A model generated the notes under the pieces. It made no database searches and had not been told where the DNA came from. It saw only the letters and a program-made list of their open reading frames with translations. This document shows, piece by piece, positions 1 through 10,971 of a stretch of 64,000 bases of DNA. A program made the position numbers and the translations under genes. Origin of the DNA: Cryobacterium breve (GTDB taxonomy: Bacteria > Actinomycetota > Actinomycetes > Actinomycetales > Microbacteriaceae); contig NZ_SOGJ01000012.1 in NCBI RefSeq assembly GCF_004402375.1, forward strand, positions 8,908-72,907, written 5' to 3'. Numbering within the stretch: position 1 is the stretch's first letter; each line of letters begins with the position of its first letter.

Positions 1-259
1 GGCCGTACTGATCTTCCGACTTGGACTCGGCCTGCTTGAAGTCGATGTCCAAATCCTTGGACGCCTTCGAAATGCCCTCGAAGCTGGACTGGTTGAAGGA
101 CTTGTCGTCGAAGCCGCCGAAGTCGGAGACGATGCAGGGCACGTAGTCGGAGGCGGTGCCGCCCGAGGTTCCCTCGTCGGTCGGTGCCGGAGCACACGCT
201 GCGAGAAGTGCCACTACGCCGAGCGTGGCAAGGCCGCTGAATGCGACCCGTCGTTTCAT
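1..259 (-). CDS. BMP-family ABC transporter substrate-binding lipoprotein (N-terminal part)
   Basis: Only the first 86 codons are inside the window; the gene runs off the left edge. The start is ATG at 259-257. The N-terminus is MKRR followed by a hydrophobic stretch and a lipobox ending LLAAC (Cys at about residue 22), so the product should be a lipid-anchored secreted protein. After the signal comes YVPCIVSDFGGFDDKSFNQS, which matches the beginning of the BMP/Med (basic membrane protein) family. These are purine-nucleoside or related solute-binding proteins of ABC importers. The specificity cannot be judged from this fragment, and the partner ATPase and permeases would lie outside the window. 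Confidence is high for the family and low for the substrate. Confidence 0.85.
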   Translation of the reverse strand, partial: MKRRVAFSGLATLGVVALLAACAPAPTDEGTSGGTASDYVPCIVSDFGGFDDKSFNQSSFEGISKASKDLDIDFKQAESKSEDQYG

Positions 260-439
260 GATTGTCAAAATGACCTCCAATGGTCGCCCGGCGCGGGGTT
301 CGCAGGGGGCTTTATTGGTTTCCACGCTACCGAATGATTCTCTGCTCAGAGGAGCAAACAGCGCCTGTGCGCGAAAGGTTATCAAGACGCGACACTGGCT
401 GTCATCCGCCCCGAGGCTCGTGGCCCCGACCCTGAACCG

Positions 440-463
440 AAAAGCACCCCGATCGGGGGGTTC
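440..463 (-). terminator. Probable intrinsic terminator of manC
   Basis: Just after the manC stop, the minus strand reads ACCCC-CCGATC-GGGGT followed by GCTTTT. This is a short GC stem with a small T tract. The position fits termination of manC, but the stem is only 5-6 bp, so the call is moderate. Confidence 0.4.
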
Positions 464-470
464 GGCGCGC

Positions 471-1592
471 CTAGAGCACGTCAGTGCTGCCGGACAGCTT
501 GAGCGCGTCGACGACGGCCTTCACCTTCTGGGCGTTGGCGCTGGTGGTGATGAGGAGGGCATCCGGGGTGTCGACCACGACGATGTCCTCGACGCCGATC
601 AGCGCGATCATACGCCCGGTGTGGCTCACCACGATTCCGCTCGACGAGTCGGCGAGAACCCGAGCGCCCTCGCCCAGAATGGCCAGGTCGCGCTTGCGGC
701 CGTTGGCATGGATCTTGGCGATCGACGCGAAGTCGCCCACGTCGTCCCAGTCGAACTGCCCGGGGATCACGGCGAGCTTGCCGCGCGCGGCCACCGGTTC
801 GGCGACCGAATAGTCGATCGCGATCTTCTTCAGCCGCGGCCAGACCCGGTCGACCACGGCGCCGCGGCGCGGGGTGTCCCAGGCCTCGGCCAGTTCCAGC
901 AGTCCGGCGAGGAGCGCCGGCTCGGCCGCCCCGATCTCCTCGAGCAGGCGGTCTGCTCGGGCGATGAACATGCCTGCGTTCCAGAAGTAGTTGCCGCTGG
1001 CCAGGTAGTCCTGGGCGGTGGACATGTCGGGTTTCTCCACAAAGGAATCGACCGACAGGGCGCTGGCGGCGCCGTCGATGTTCAGCGTGCCCGCGGTCTT
1101 GATATAGCCGAAGCCGACGGCCGGTTCCGTGGGCTGGATGCCGATGGTCACGATATAGCCGGCGTCTGCGGCCGTGACCGCCTCAGCGACCGCGTGGCGG
1201 AACTGGGCCGCTCCTTTGATCACGTGGTCGGCGGCGAAGGAGCCGATGATGACGCCCGGCTCCCGCTTCTCCAGGATCGCCGCGGCCAGGCCGATAGCCG
1301 CAGTGGACTCGCGCGGCTCGCTTTCGAGCACCACGTTGCAATCGGCCAGTTCCGGCAACTGCTCTTCGACGGCGGCGCGGTGCGCCCGGCCGGTGACGAC
1401 CATGATGCGCTGCTCGCCGGACAGGGGCGCGAGGCGATCCCAGGTGGCCCGGAGCAGGGTCTGGCCGGAGCCGGTCAGGTCGTGCAGGAATTTAGGGGCG
1501 TCGGCGCGGGACAGCGGCCACAGTCGGGATCCGATTCCACCGGCCGGGATCACGCTGTAGAAACGGTCGAGTGGTTCCGTGGAATGCAGCAT
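471..1592 (-). CDS. manC: Mannose-1-phosphate guanylyltransferase
   Basis: Makes GDP-mannose from mannose 1-phosphate and GTP in the cytoplasm. The 373-residue protein has the nucleotidyltransferase signature VIPAGGIGSRLWPLSR at residues 14-29 and a PKF motif just after it. Further on it has the Rossmann-type core (FAADHVI near 125) and the sugar-binding VEKPD and WNAGMF motifs. The length fits the short actinobacterial ManC type, without the C-terminal isomerase domain of bifunctional enzymes. It is divergent from a GT4 mannosyltransferase 78 bp away, so donor synthesis and use are encoded side by side. This suggests a role in mannolipid or cell-wall mannan assembly, which is an inference. 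Confidence 0.9.
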   Translation of the reverse strand: MLHSTEPLDRFYSVIPAGGIGSRLWPLSRADAPKFLHDLTGSGQTLLRATWDRLAPLSGEQRIMVVTGRAHRAAVEEQLPELADCNVVLESEPRESTAAIGLAAAILEKREPGVIIGSFAADHVIKGAAQFRHAVAEAVTAADAGYIVTIGIQPTEPAVGFGYIKTAGTLNIDGAASALSVDSFVEKPDMSTAQDYLASGNYFWNAGMFIARADRLLEEIGAAEPALLAGLLELAEAWDTPRRGAVVDRVWPRLKKIAIDYSVAEPVAARGKLAVIPGQFDWDDVGDFASIAKIHANGRKRDLAILGEGARVLADSSSGIVVSHTGRMIALIGVEDIVVVDTPDALLITTSANAQKVKAVVDALKLSGSTDVL

Positions 1593-1670
1593 TCGGCCAG
1601 ACTACCGCCCGGTCCACGCTGTTCACAGTGCGTTCACCTGCCCGCCGGAGGGCCTGCCTACGCTCCAACT

Positions 1671-2825
1671 ATGAGGGTTGCACTCATCACCGAAAGTTTC
1701 CTGCCCACCGTCAGCGGAGTCACCACGAGCGTGTGCCGGGTGCTCGACCACCTCGCCGCCACCGGCCACGACGCCATGGTCATCGCGCCGGCCGGGGCGC
1801 CGGACCGATACGCCGGTTTCCCGGTGCACGGCGTGCCCGCCGCCCGTTACCGGCAGTTCCCGGTGGGCATGCCCAGCCCGCACGTGCATCGGCTGCTGGC
1901 CGATTTCGCACCCGATGTTCTGCACGCCGCATCGCCGTTCCTGCTCGGCGCGCAGGGCATCGCGGCGGCCAACCGACAGGGTGTGCCCAGCGTCGCGGTC
2001 TTCCAGACGGATGTCGCCGGTTACGCCCGCCGCAACCGGCTCGGCCCGGCCGCGCAGTCGGCCTGGCGCTTCGTCAAGTGGGTGCACGAGGGGGCCGACC
2101 TCACCCTCGTCCCCTCCACCGCGTCGATGGCGGACCTGCGCCGCATCGGGCTTCGCCGGCTGGCGCACTGGAGCCGCGGCGTCGACCTGATCGGCTACCA
2201 TCCCAACCGAAGGACCGACCCGGAGGTGTCCGCCCTCCGCCGCCGGCTCGCCCCGAACGGAGAGGTCGTCGTGGGCTACGTGGGCCGGATGGCCCCGGAG
2301 AAGCAGGTGGAGCGGTTCCGCTGCCTGCGGGGCGTGCCCGGCATCCGTATCGCCCTCGTCGGCGACGGCCCGTCCCGGCCGGCCCTCGAGAAGGAACTCG
2401 CCGGGATGCCGGTGACCTGGCTCGGCCGGCTGGACGGGCCGGAGCTCGCCCGCGCCTACGCGAGCTTCGACCTGTTTCTGCACGCGGGCACCGAGGAGAC
2501 CTTCGGCCAAACCCTGCAGGAGGCGCACGCCGCCGGACTGCCGGTGGTGGCGCCGCGAGCCGGGGGTCCGATCGACCTGGTCGAACACGGTGAGAACGGG
2601 CTCCTCTTCAGTCCGGACGACGAAGCCGACCTGCGCCGCAGCGTCACCCTGCTGGTGGCCGATGCCGGCCTGCGGCGGCGGATGGGCGAGGCCGGGCGCC
2701 GGAGCGTGCTCGGCCGATCCTGGGAAAACGTGTGCGGCACGCTGCTAGATCACTACGAACAGGTCATCGACGATCGCGCCGCCGTGCGCGCCATGGTTGC
2801 GGTTCCGCTGTCAATGCAGCGCTAG
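1671..2825 (+). CDS. GT4-family glycosyltransferase, probable GDP-mannose-dependent alpha-mannosyltransferase
   Basis: A 384-residue GT-B enzyme starting at ATG 1671 (MRVALITESFLPTVSGV). Longer reading through the upstream manC antisense region is spurious. The N-terminal acceptor domain includes the SGVTTSV loop. The C-terminal donor domain has VGYVGRMAPEKQVERF and the family E-x7-E signature, EETFGQTLQE, near residue 280. The pattern is that of actinobacterial MgtA/PimB-like mannosyltransferases, and the neighbouring manC supports GDP-mannose as donor. The acceptor is not visible from sequence. The divergent 78-bp gap must hold both promoters. Confidence 0.85.
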   Translation: MRVALITESFLPTVSGVTTSVCRVLDHLAATGHDAMVIAPAGAPDRYAGFPVHGVPAARYRQFPVGMPSPHVHRLLADFAPDVLHAASPFLLGAQGIAAANRQGVPSVAVFQTDVAGYARRNRLGPAAQSAWRFVKWVHEGADLTLVPSTASMADLRRIGLRRLAHWSRGVDLIGYHPNRRTDPEVSALRRRLAPNGEVVVGYVGRMAPEKQVERFRCLRGVPGIRIALVGDGPSRPALEKELAGMPVTWLGRLDGPELARAYASFDLFLHAGTEETFGQTLQEAHAAGLPVVAPRAGGPIDLVEHGENGLLFSPDDEADLRRSVTLLVADAGLRRRMGEAGRRSVLGRSWENVCGTLLDHYEQVIDDRAAVRAMVAVPLSMQR

Positions 2826-2936
2826 CCACGGCAATCGCGTTTTATCTCGGTGCAGAGACACTTAGACTGGAATCACGTGCGCACGGCGCATTGTCGGCCT
2901 GATTCGTCGAGGCCGCTACTTAGCCAGGGAGGGTTC

Positions 2937-3350
2937 ATGCCAGAGCAGGCAGCGACACTGACATCCCAGCAGAAAACGACGTCACGTCGCCCCGCCGGAA
3001 CCCTGTATCGGGGCCGTGAGGGCATGTGGTCGTGGGTCCTCCACCGCATCACCGGTGTTGCGATCTTCTTTTTCTTGCTGGTTCACATCTTGGACACCGC
3101 GCTGGTGCGCGTCAGCCCAGAGGCCTACAACGCGGTCATCAGCAGCTACCAGACGCCCATCATGGGCCTCGGCGAGGTCGCGCTCGTCGCGGCCATCGTG
3201 TTCCACGCCTTCAACGGCCTGCGGATCATCCTGATCGACTTCTGGAACGCCAAGTATCAGAAGGCCATGTTCTACGTAGTCATCGCGCTGTGGGTCGTGA
3301 CGATGCTTGCCTTCGTGCCACGCCACCTGATCAACGTGTTCAGCCACTAG
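2937..3350 (+). CDS. sdhC: Succinate dehydrogenase cytochrome b556 subunit
   Basis: A 137-residue membrane anchor of complex II. The start is ATG 2937, chosen because AGGGAGG lies just before it; an upstream in-frame ATG lacks a comparable site. Three hydrophobic segments are present (about 35-55, 70-90 and 105-125). The SWVLHRITG motif and the LVHILD and FHAFNGLRII histidines are typical heme and quinone-site elements. It is the first gene of sdhCDAB, with a 12-bp gap to sdhD. The product anchors SdhAB to the membrane and passes electrons to menaquinone, the usual quinone in actinobacteria. Confidence 0.95.
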   Translation: MPEQAATLTSQQKTTSRRPAGTLYRGREGMWSWVLHRITGVAIFFFLLVHILDTALVRVSPEAYNAVISSYQTPIMGLGEVALVAAIVFHAFNGLRIILIDFWNAKYQKAMFYVVIALWVVTMLAFVPRHLINVFSH

Positions 3351-3362
3351 ACGGGACGTGCC

Positions 3363-3815
3363 ATGACAACCACAATCGAAGCTCCCCGCAGCCCGTACGC
3401 CCGTTCGCCGAAGAAACGCGGAGTCAACTGGGAAAAATGGGGCTGGATCTACATGCGCGTCTCCGGCGTCGTGCTGGTCGTGCTCATTTTCGGCCACCTG
3501 TTCGTCAACCTGATGGTGGGTGAGGGCGTCAGCGCCCTGAACTTCGCCTTCGTCGCCGGCAAGCTGACCACCCCGTTCTGGATGGTCTGGGACGTGCTGA
3601 TGCTCTGGCTCGCCCTGATCCACGGCGGCAACGGTATGCGCACGCTGGTCAACGACTACGCCACGCAGCGCCTCACCCGTGGCATCCTCAAGTCCGCCAT
3701 CCTGGCGGCCGTCGTGATCCTGATCGTTCTGGGCACCCTCGTGGTCTTCACGTTCGACCCCTGCCCGGCCGGCTCGCCCGCCGATCTTCTCCCCTCGTTC
3801 TGCTCGGCCATCTAG
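3363..3815 (+). CDS. sdhD: Succinate dehydrogenase hydrophobic membrane anchor subunit
   Basis: A 150-residue protein with three predicted transmembrane segments. FGHLFVNL (first helix) and the [15 protein letters not shown] region of the second helix match actinobacterial SdhD and supply a heme-ligating histidine. It lies 12 bp after sdhC and 17 bp before sdhA, so it is co-transcribed. It forms the membrane part of succinate:menaquinone oxidoreductase together with SdhC. Confidence 0.93.
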   Translation: MTTTIEAPRSPYARSPKKRGVNWEKWGWIYMRVSGVVLVVLIFGHLFVNLMVGEGVSALNFAFVAGKLTTPFWMVWDVLMLWLALIHGGNGMRTLVNDYATQRLTRGILKSAILAAVVILIVLGTLVVFTFDPCPAGSPADLLPSFCSAI

Positions 3816-3832
3816 GAGCTGCAAACACACAT

Positions 3833-5647
3833 ATGTCAACGGATGCTTCAACCGCGCCCTCCGAGTCCACCGTCGTCGACGGTGTGCACTACCACCAGTT
3901 CGACATCGTCATCGTGGGAGCCGGTGGTGCCGGCATGCGTGCCGCCATCGAAGCCGGCTCCGGCGCGAGCACCGCCGTGATCTCCAAGCTCTACCCCACG
4001 CGCTCGCACACCGGTGCCGCGCAGGGCGGGATGGCCGCGGCCCTCGCCAACGTCGAGGAAGACAACTGGGAGTGGCACACTTTCGACACGGTCAAGGGCG
4101 GCGACTACCTGGTGGACCAGGACGCGGCCGAGATCCTCGCGAAAGAAGCCATCGACGCCGTCATCGACCTCGAGAACATGGGCCTGCCCTTCAACCGCAC
4201 ACCCGAGGGCAAGATCGACCAGCGCCGGTTCGGCGGCCACACCAGCGACCACGGCAAGGCACCCGTTCGCCGGGCCTGCTACGCCGCCGACCGCACCGGC
4301 CACATGATCCTGCAGACGCTGTACCAGAACTGCGTCAAACGCGGCATCAACTTCTTCAACGAGTTCTACGTGCTCGACCTGGTCATGACCCCGGTCGACG
4401 GAGTCGACCAGCCGTCGGCCGTCGTCGCCTACGACCTGTCCTCCGGCGAACTGCACGTCTTCCAGGCGAAGGCGTTCATCTTCGCCACCGGTGGCTTCGG
4501 CAAGATCTACAAGACCACCTCGAACGCACACACCCTCACCGGCGACGGCGTGGGCATCGTGTGGCGCAAGGGCCTGCCGCTCGAGGACATGGAGTTCTTC
4601 CAGTTCCACCCGACCGGGCTGGCGGGCCTGGGCATCCTGCTCACCGAAGGTGCCCGCGGCGAGGGAGCCATCCTGCGCAACGCGGCCGGCGAACGATTCA
4701 TGGAGCGCTACGCGCCCACCATCAAGGACCTCGCGCCGCGTGACATCATCGCCCGGTGCATGGTCAAGGAGGTCGCGGAGGGTCGCGGCGCCGGTCCGAA
4801 CAAGGACTACCTGTACCTCGATTGCACCCACCTCGGTGCCGAGGTGCTCGAGACCAAGCTTCCCGACATCACCGAGTTCGCCCGCACCTACCTGGGCGTC
4901 GACCCGGTCACCGAACCGGTGCCGGTCATGCCCACCGCGCACTACGCGATGGGCGGCATCCCCACCAACGTGAACGCGGAGGTGCTGCGCAACAACACGA
5001 CCGTGGTGCCCGGCCTCTACGCGGCCGGTGAATGCGCCTGCGTATCCGTGCACGGCTCCAACCGGCTCGGCACCAACTCGCTGCTGGACATCAACGTCTT
5101 CGGCAAGCGCGCCGGCAACAACGCCGTCGCCTACGTCAAGACCGCCGAGTTCACACCGCTGCCGGCCGACCCGGCCCAGGGTGTGCGCGAACTGCTGGAG
5201 GGCATCCGCACCAGCACCGGCACCGAACGCATCGCCGTTCTCCGCAAGGAGTTGCAGGAGACGATGGACGCCAAGGCACAGGTGTTCCGCACCGACGAGT
5301 CGCTCTCCGATGTCACCAACGTGATCCACGGGCTGCGCGAGCGGTACAAGAACATCGGTGTGCAGGACAAGGGCCGCCGGTTCAACACCGACCTGCTCGA
5401 GGCCGTCGAACTCGGCTTCCTGCTCGATTTGGCCGAGGTCGTCGTTTACTCCGCCCGCAACCGTAAGGAAAGCCGCGGCGGGCATATGCGCGACGATTTC
5501 CCCCTGCGCGACGACGAGAACTACCTCGTGCACACCATGGCATACCTGACCGGCGACCCGCTCTCCGCCGACGCCGCCGATCACATTGCGCTCGACTGGA
5601 AGCCAGTCACCATCACGCGCTACCAGCCGATGGAAAGGAAGTACTGA
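3833..5647 (+). CDS. sdhA: Succinate dehydrogenase flavoprotein subunit
   Basis: A 604-residue catalytic subunit that oxidises succinate to fumarate. The dinucleotide fold GAGGAG is at residues 29-34. The covalent FAD-attachment motif is [10 protein letters not shown], with the histidine at about 59. Substrate-site elements are HPTGLAG, the TEGARGEGA region, and the conserved [13 protein letters not shown] near the C-terminal third. Length and motifs are canonical. It is the third gene of sdhCDAB, and its TGA stop is directly followed by the TTG start of sdhB. Confidence 0.97.
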   Translation: MSTDASTAPSESTVVDGVHYHQFDIVIVGAGGAGMRAAIEAGSGASTAVISKLYPTRSHTGAAQGGMAAALANVEEDNWEWHTFDTVKGGDYLVDQDAAEILAKEAIDAVIDLENMGLPFNRTPEGKIDQRRFGGHTSDHGKAPVRRACYAADRTGHMILQTLYQNCVKRGINFFNEFYVLDLVMTPVDGVDQPSAVVAYDLSSGELHVFQAKAFIFATGGFGKIYKTTSNAHTLTGDGVGIVWRKGLPLEDMEFFQFHPTGLAGLGILLTEGARGEGAILRNAAGERFMERYAPTIKDLAPRDIIARCMVKEVAEGRGAGPNKDYLYLDCTHLGAEVLETKLPDITEFARTYLGVDPVTEPVPVMPTAHYAMGGIPTNVNAEVLRNNTTVVPGLYAAGECACVSVHGSNRLGTNSLLDINVFGKRAGNNAVAYVKTAEFTPLPADPAQGVRELLEGIRTSTGTERIAVLRKELQETMDAKAQVFRTDESLSDVTNVIHGLRERYKNIGVQDKGRRFNTDLLEAVELGFLLDLAEVVVYSARNRKESRGGHMRDDFPLRDDENYLVHTMAYLTGDPLSADAADHIALDWKPVTITRYQPMERKY

Positions 5648-5648
5648 G

Positions 5649-6407
5649 TTGAGCACCGCAACAATGGGCGCGGCCGTCGTGCCGGAGGAGATTCAGTCCT
5701 TCACGGTGACCCTGATCATCCGCCGGTACAACCCGGAAGTCGACGACGAACCGCACTGGGACGACTACGACGTGCAGATGTACCCGACGGACCGCGTGCT
5801 CGACGCCCTGCACAAGATCAAGTGGGAGCAGGACGGCAGTCTGAGCTTCCGCCGTTCCTGCGCGCACGGCATCTGCGGCTCGGATGCGATGCGCATCAAC
5901 GGCCGCAACCGCCTGGCCTGCAAGACTCTGATCAAGGACCTCGACATCACCAAGCCGGTGTACGTCGAGGCGATCAAGGGTCTGCCGTTGGAGAAAGACC
6001 TGATCGTGGACATGGAGCCGTTCTTCGAATCGTTCCGTGCCGTGCAGCCGTTCCTGGTGGCCAACAACGCGCCCACCGACGGCAAGGAACGCATCCAGAC
6101 CGTCGCCCAGCGTGAGCGCTTCGACGACACCACCAAGTGCATCCTCTGCGCCGCGTGCACGTCGAGCTGCCCGGTGTTCTGGACCGACGGACAGTACTTC
6201 GGTCCGGCTGCAATCGTCAACGCGCACCGGTTCATCTTCGACTCGCGCGACGACAATGCCGCCGTGCGCCTCGACATCCTGAACGACAAGGAAGGCGTGT
6301 GGCGTTGCCGCACCACCTTCAACTGCACCGAGGCGTGCCCCCGCGGGATCCAGGTCACGCAGGCCATCTCCGAGGTCAAGCAGGCCATGCTGCGCGGCAC
6401 CGCATAG
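5649..6407 (+). CDS. sdhB: Succinate dehydrogenase iron-sulfur subunit
   Basis: A 252-residue electron-transfer subunit. I chose TTG at 5649 as start because GGAAAGGAAG ends about 7 nt before it and the N-terminus (STATMGAAVV) then fits relatives; ATG at 5664 is the alternative. The [2Fe-2S] cluster cysteines are in RRSCAHGICGSDAM. The [4Fe-4S] and [3Fe-4S] ligands are in CILCAACTSSCPVFW and CRTTFNCTEACPRGI. It closes the sdh operon and is followed 14 bp later by a long terminator hairpin. Confidence 0.96.
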   Translation: MSTATMGAAVVPEEIQSFTVTLIIRRYNPEVDDEPHWDDYDVQMYPTDRVLDALHKIKWEQDGSLSFRRSCAHGICGSDAMRINGRNRLACKTLIKDLDITKPVYVEAIKGLPLEKDLIVDMEPFFESFRAVQPFLVANNAPTDGKERIQTVAQRERFDDTTKCILCAACTSSCPVFWTDGQYFGPAAIVNAHRFIFDSRDDNAAVRLDILNDKEGVWRCRTTFNCTEACPRGIQVTQAISEVKQAMLRGTA

Positions 6408-6421
6408 CCGCACGAGCTCTC

Positions 6422-6465
6422 AAGGCCGGTCTTCCCGGGGCGAATCGCCCGGGAAGACCGGCCTT
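6422..6465 (+). terminator. Terminator of the sdhCDAB operon
   Basis: A perfect 18-bp inverted repeat (AAGGCCGGTCTTCCCGGG at 6422-6439, complement at 6448-6465) with an 8-nt loop. It begins 14 bp after sdhB. There is no long T tract, as is common for actinobacterial I-shaped terminators. Confidence 0.8.
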
Positions 6466-6505
6466 GTGCATACTCGCCCGCCCGGCTGCCGCCTAGGCTG
6501 GCTAG

Positions 6506-7594
6506 GTGAACACTCCTGCCGTAGTCGACCGGACCAAGACCCTCGTTGCCCGCATCATGCGCTCTCGTCCCGTGCGGGTCCTCACCCGGTTCGGGGACAG
6601 CGGCGGAAGCATCCTCGCCGGTGGCATGTCCTATCAGGCCATCTTCGCGACGTTCGCTGCCCTCTGGCTGACCTTCTCCATCGCCGGGCTGTGGATCACG
6701 TCGAACCCCGACCTCGAGTTCACGCTCTACTCCTTCATCAACCAGTCGGTCCCGGGGCTGATCGGCGAGGAGGGCGTGATCGACCCGAGCGTGCTCGCCA
6801 GTGCCCGAGTCTTCGGCTGGTCCGGAGTCATCGCGCTGGTCGGCTTGCTCGCGACCGTGCTCGGCTGGCTCTCGACGACGGCGCTCGCAGTGCGCACCAT
6901 CTTCCGGATGCCGCCCGACAAGACCTTCATTCTCTTGGTCAAGCTGCGGGAACTGGGCCTCGGCCTGCTGTTCGCGGTCGTGCTGGTCGTTTCGGCCCTG
7001 ATTTCGATCGCGAGCACCGAGGCGCTCGGGGCGCTGTTCGGCCTGTTCGGGGTGTCCCGGGACTCATTCTGGTTCAACACCGCCGCCCGCACGCTCGGTC
7101 TGATCCTCGTACTCGTGATCGACACGGTCACCCTCGCGGCCCTGTTCCGGGTGCTCTCGCGGGTGCGGATCCCCTTCCGCCAGCTGATCACCGGCTCCGT
7201 TCTGGGCGCTGCGGGGCTCGGCGTGCTCAAGATCCTCGGCAGCACGCTGCTCGCCGGCGCCGGCCGGAACCCGCTGCTCGCCGCATTCGCGGTGATCATC
7301 GGGCTTCTGATCTGGTTCAACCTGACCAGCACGCTCACATTGCTCGCAGCATCCTGGATCGCCGTCGGCATGGACGACGCCGGGCTCTCCCCGCGACAGA
7401 TCAGCGCCGACGAGGTCGCCATTGAGAAGCGTCTTCGGGAAGAAGAGGCCTTCCAGGTGGTCGTGAGGGCCGAGCTGCGCGACGCCCGTCTGGCGCACGA
7501 CGCCGCGACCTGGCCCCAGCGGCTGCTGACCGCGCGCCGCCTGCGCGCCGCTGAGAAGCGGGCCGCGGCCATCGACGCCGACGGTCCCGGCTAG
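6506..7594 (+). CDS. YihY/BrkB-family inner-membrane protein
   Basis: A 362-residue protein with a GTG start. It has about six transmembrane helices between residues 35 and 285 and a charged, Arg/Ala/Glu-rich cytoplasmic tail of some 65 residues. The early motif GDSGGSILAGGMSYQAIFATFA and the LIWFNLTSTLTLLAASWIA helix are typical of the YihY (formerly RNase BN / BrkB) family. Family members are membrane proteins without an established enzymatic function; the old RNase BN assignment was withdrawn. It stands alone between the sdh terminator and the exonuclease gene, 20 bp upstream of the latter. Confidence 0.88.
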   Translation: MNTPAVVDRTKTLVARIMRSRPVRVLTRFGDSGGSILAGGMSYQAIFATFAALWLTFSIAGLWITSNPDLEFTLYSFINQSVPGLIGEEGVIDPSVLASARVFGWSGVIALVGLLATVLGWLSTTALAVRTIFRMPPDKTFILLVKLRELGLGLLFAVVLVVSALISIASTEALGALFGLFGVSRDSFWFNTAARTLGLILVLVIDTVTLAALFRVLSRVRIPFRQLITGSVLGAAGLGVLKILGSTLLAGAGRNPLLAAFAVIIGLLIWFNLTSTLTLLAASWIAVGMDDAGLSPRQISADEVAIEKRLREEEAFQVVVRAELRDARLAHDAATWPQRLLTARRLRAAEKRAAAIDADGPG

Positions 7595-7614
7595 ACCCAA
7601 AGTAGAGTTGGGGA

Positions 7615-9566
<1,952 letters not shown>

Positions 9567-9616
9567 AGTGCCACCCGTCGCCGTCGCCGTGTCAGGTTTT
9601 GTCGGGTACATCGGAT

Positions 9617-9705
9617 TGGCCGGGGTTGCCGGGGGTGCCCGGGTTGCCGGGGGTGCCCGGGTTGCCGGGGGTGCCGGGGTTGCCTGGGTTGCCGGGGTTG
9701 CCTGA
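9617..9705. repeat. G-rich degenerate tandem repeat between trpS and the HAD gene
   Basis: About ten imperfect copies of a 9-bp unit resembling GGTTGCCGG / GGGTGCCCG run through the trpS-HAD gap and stop 6 bp before the HAD start codon. Many runs of 3-5 G occur on the plus strand, so G-quadruplex folding is possible near the ribosome-binding region. The minus strand can be read as a collagen-like Gly-X-Y chain, which I regard as a by-product. Confidence 0.75.
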
Positions 9706-9711
9706 TAACGG

Positions 9712-10473
9712 ATGCCGATTCCCGCCGCAGTTCTCTTCGACCTCGATGACACGCTGTTCGCCCATCGCGGAGCCGTCACCGACGGCATTCGTGCCCATCT
9801 AGGGGCCCTCGGCGGCACCTACGCCCACGCCGACCGCAGAGCGGCGTCGGCACTCTGGGACGACCTCGAGGAGCGGCACTACCACGCCTATCTTGCCGGC
9901 AGTCTGGACTTCGCCGGCCAGCGGCAGGCGCGGGCCCGCGATTTCGCGGCGGCGCATGGCGTCATTCTGTCCGGGCCGGCCGCGAGTGCCTGGTTCGACG
10001 TGTATTTCGTGCACTACCGGGCGAGCTGGCGGCTCCACCCGGATGCACTCCCCTGCCTCGACGCCCTGGCCACCGCCTTCCCCGGCGTGCGTATCGGCTT
10101 GATCACCAACGGGGAGTCGACCCCCCAGGGCCACAAGCTGGCCGACACCGGGCTGGACACGCGATTGGAGCATGTGATCGCATCCGGTGATCTGGGCTTC
10201 GCCAAGCCGGATCCCCGCATCTTCCGCCACGCCTGCGCGGTGTTCGGGGCGGCGCCGGAGCAGACCGTCTACGTGGGCGACCGGCTCCGCACCGACGCGA
10301 TGGGAGCCGCGGCCGCCGGCCTGACCGGGGTGTGGTTGGACCGCACCGAGGCGCCGGCCGGCCCCGACACGGCCGAGGCCGCCCGGCTAGGCGTCATCCG
10401 GATCACCGGGCTGGCCTCCCTGGTCGCCGCCCTGGGCGCCTCCCGCGCCTCCCGCGCCTCCCGCGCCTACTAG
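9712..10473 (+). CDS. HAD-superfamily hydrolase
   Basis: A 253-residue haloacid-dehalogenase-like phosphatase. The order of motifs is complete: motif I FDLDDTLF (Asp nucleophile and Asp acid), motif II ITNGE (Thr), motif III FAKPDPRIF (Lys) and motif IV VGDRLRTDAMGA (Asp). The helical cap is inserted between motifs I and II (C1 type). The C-terminus ends in a short repeat, ASRASRASRAY, encoded by a 9-bp tandem repeat, which looks like a recent expansion. The substrate is unknown. The start codon ATG 9712 directly follows the G-rich repeat, and no clear Shine-Dalgarno is visible. Confidence 0.87.
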   Translation: MPIPAAVLFDLDDTLFAHRGAVTDGIRAHLGALGGTYAHADRRAASALWDDLEERHYHAYLAGSLDFAGQRQARARDFAAAHGVILSGPAASAWFDVYFVHYRASWRLHPDALPCLDALATAFPGVRIGLITNGESTPQGHKLADTGLDTRLEHVIASGDLGFAKPDPRIFRHACAVFGAAPEQTVYVGDRLRTDAMGAAAAGLTGVWLDRTEAPAGPDTAEAARLGVIRITGLASLVAALGASRASRASRAY

Positions 10474-10558
10474 TCCCGCCCCAATTCGTACGCGCCGAGT
10501 TGCGGCGGCCACTCCCCCCTGCGTCCGGCACCCACCGACTCCCTCGTCCCTTCCCTCC

Positions 10559-10654
10559 GTGGCGAACTCAGGAGATCCGTCACATCCGTGCAATTTCGCC
10601 CCGGAAACTCGCGGAACGGATGCAGCGCTTCCGCAGATCTCCTGAGTTGGCCAC
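10559..10654. repeat. Family A palindrome-ended repeat, copy A1 (96 bp)
   Basis: Ends GTGGCGAACTCAGGAGATC and GATCTCCTGAGTTGGCCAC form an almost perfect 19-bp inverted repeat. The interior shares TTTCGCCCCGG and AACTCGCGG with copy A2. An inner CATCCGT/ACGGATG pair can extend the fold. No target-site duplication is visible. Confidence 0.85.
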
Positions 10655-10774
10655 GCATACTTGGACCGCTATTTCAACGCGGGTGGTCTCACAACCCGAC
10701 TGCCCTCAAAACCGCGCTCCAGGACCACGGCCGCGGCCACACGGGATTCCGAGCGGGTGTGGTTCAGTTCCTAC

Positions 10775-10870
10775 GTGGCTAACTCAGGACATCCGTCAGC
10801 GCTGAAACTTTTTGCCCCGGCAACTCGCGGGGCTGATGCTGGGGTTCGGCAGATCTCCTGAGTTAGCCAC
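10775..10870. repeat. Family A palindrome-ended repeat, copy A2 (96 bp)
   Basis: Ends GTGGCTAACTCAGGACATC and GATCTCCTGAGTTAGCCAC. It has the same length as A1, with a matching interior (TTTTGCCCCGGCAACTCGCGG-like, and CGGCAGATC before the right arm). It lies 101 bp beyond the stop of the DUF559-like gene. Confidence 0.85.
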
Positions 10871-10971
10871 TCGAGCAGGGCTCGACCGCAAGGCTCGACC
10901 GCAGGGGACGTCGGGCCAAACTGGCGGCGGGCCACCGGGTCGGTGATCCCGAGAGCCGGGAACGAGTTCGG

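Larger units (their letters stand above)
10474..10971. other. Non-coding gap between convergent genes, holding two family A repeats
   Basis: This 498-bp stretch between the 3' ends of the HAD and DUF559-like genes holds two 96-bp family A elements (listed separately), 120 bp apart. No convincing ORF, RNA gene or classical terminator was seen in the remainder. Confidence 0.7.

Noticed and set aside
156-1670. Long forward frame preceding and joined to the GT4 glycosyltransferase
   Set aside because: It is antisense to manC and the BMP gene start, lacks family motifs, and GT4 similarity begins only at ATG 1671.
3848-5656. A 602-residue minus-strand frame opposite sdhA
   Set aside because: A mirror frame caused by GC-rich codon use; sdhA on the other strand has every expected motif.
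9592-9798. Minus-strand frame with collagen-like Gly-X-Y repeats
   Set aside because: It arises from the 9-bp G-rich tandem repeat, overlaps the HAD gene, and has no signal, promoter or other domain.
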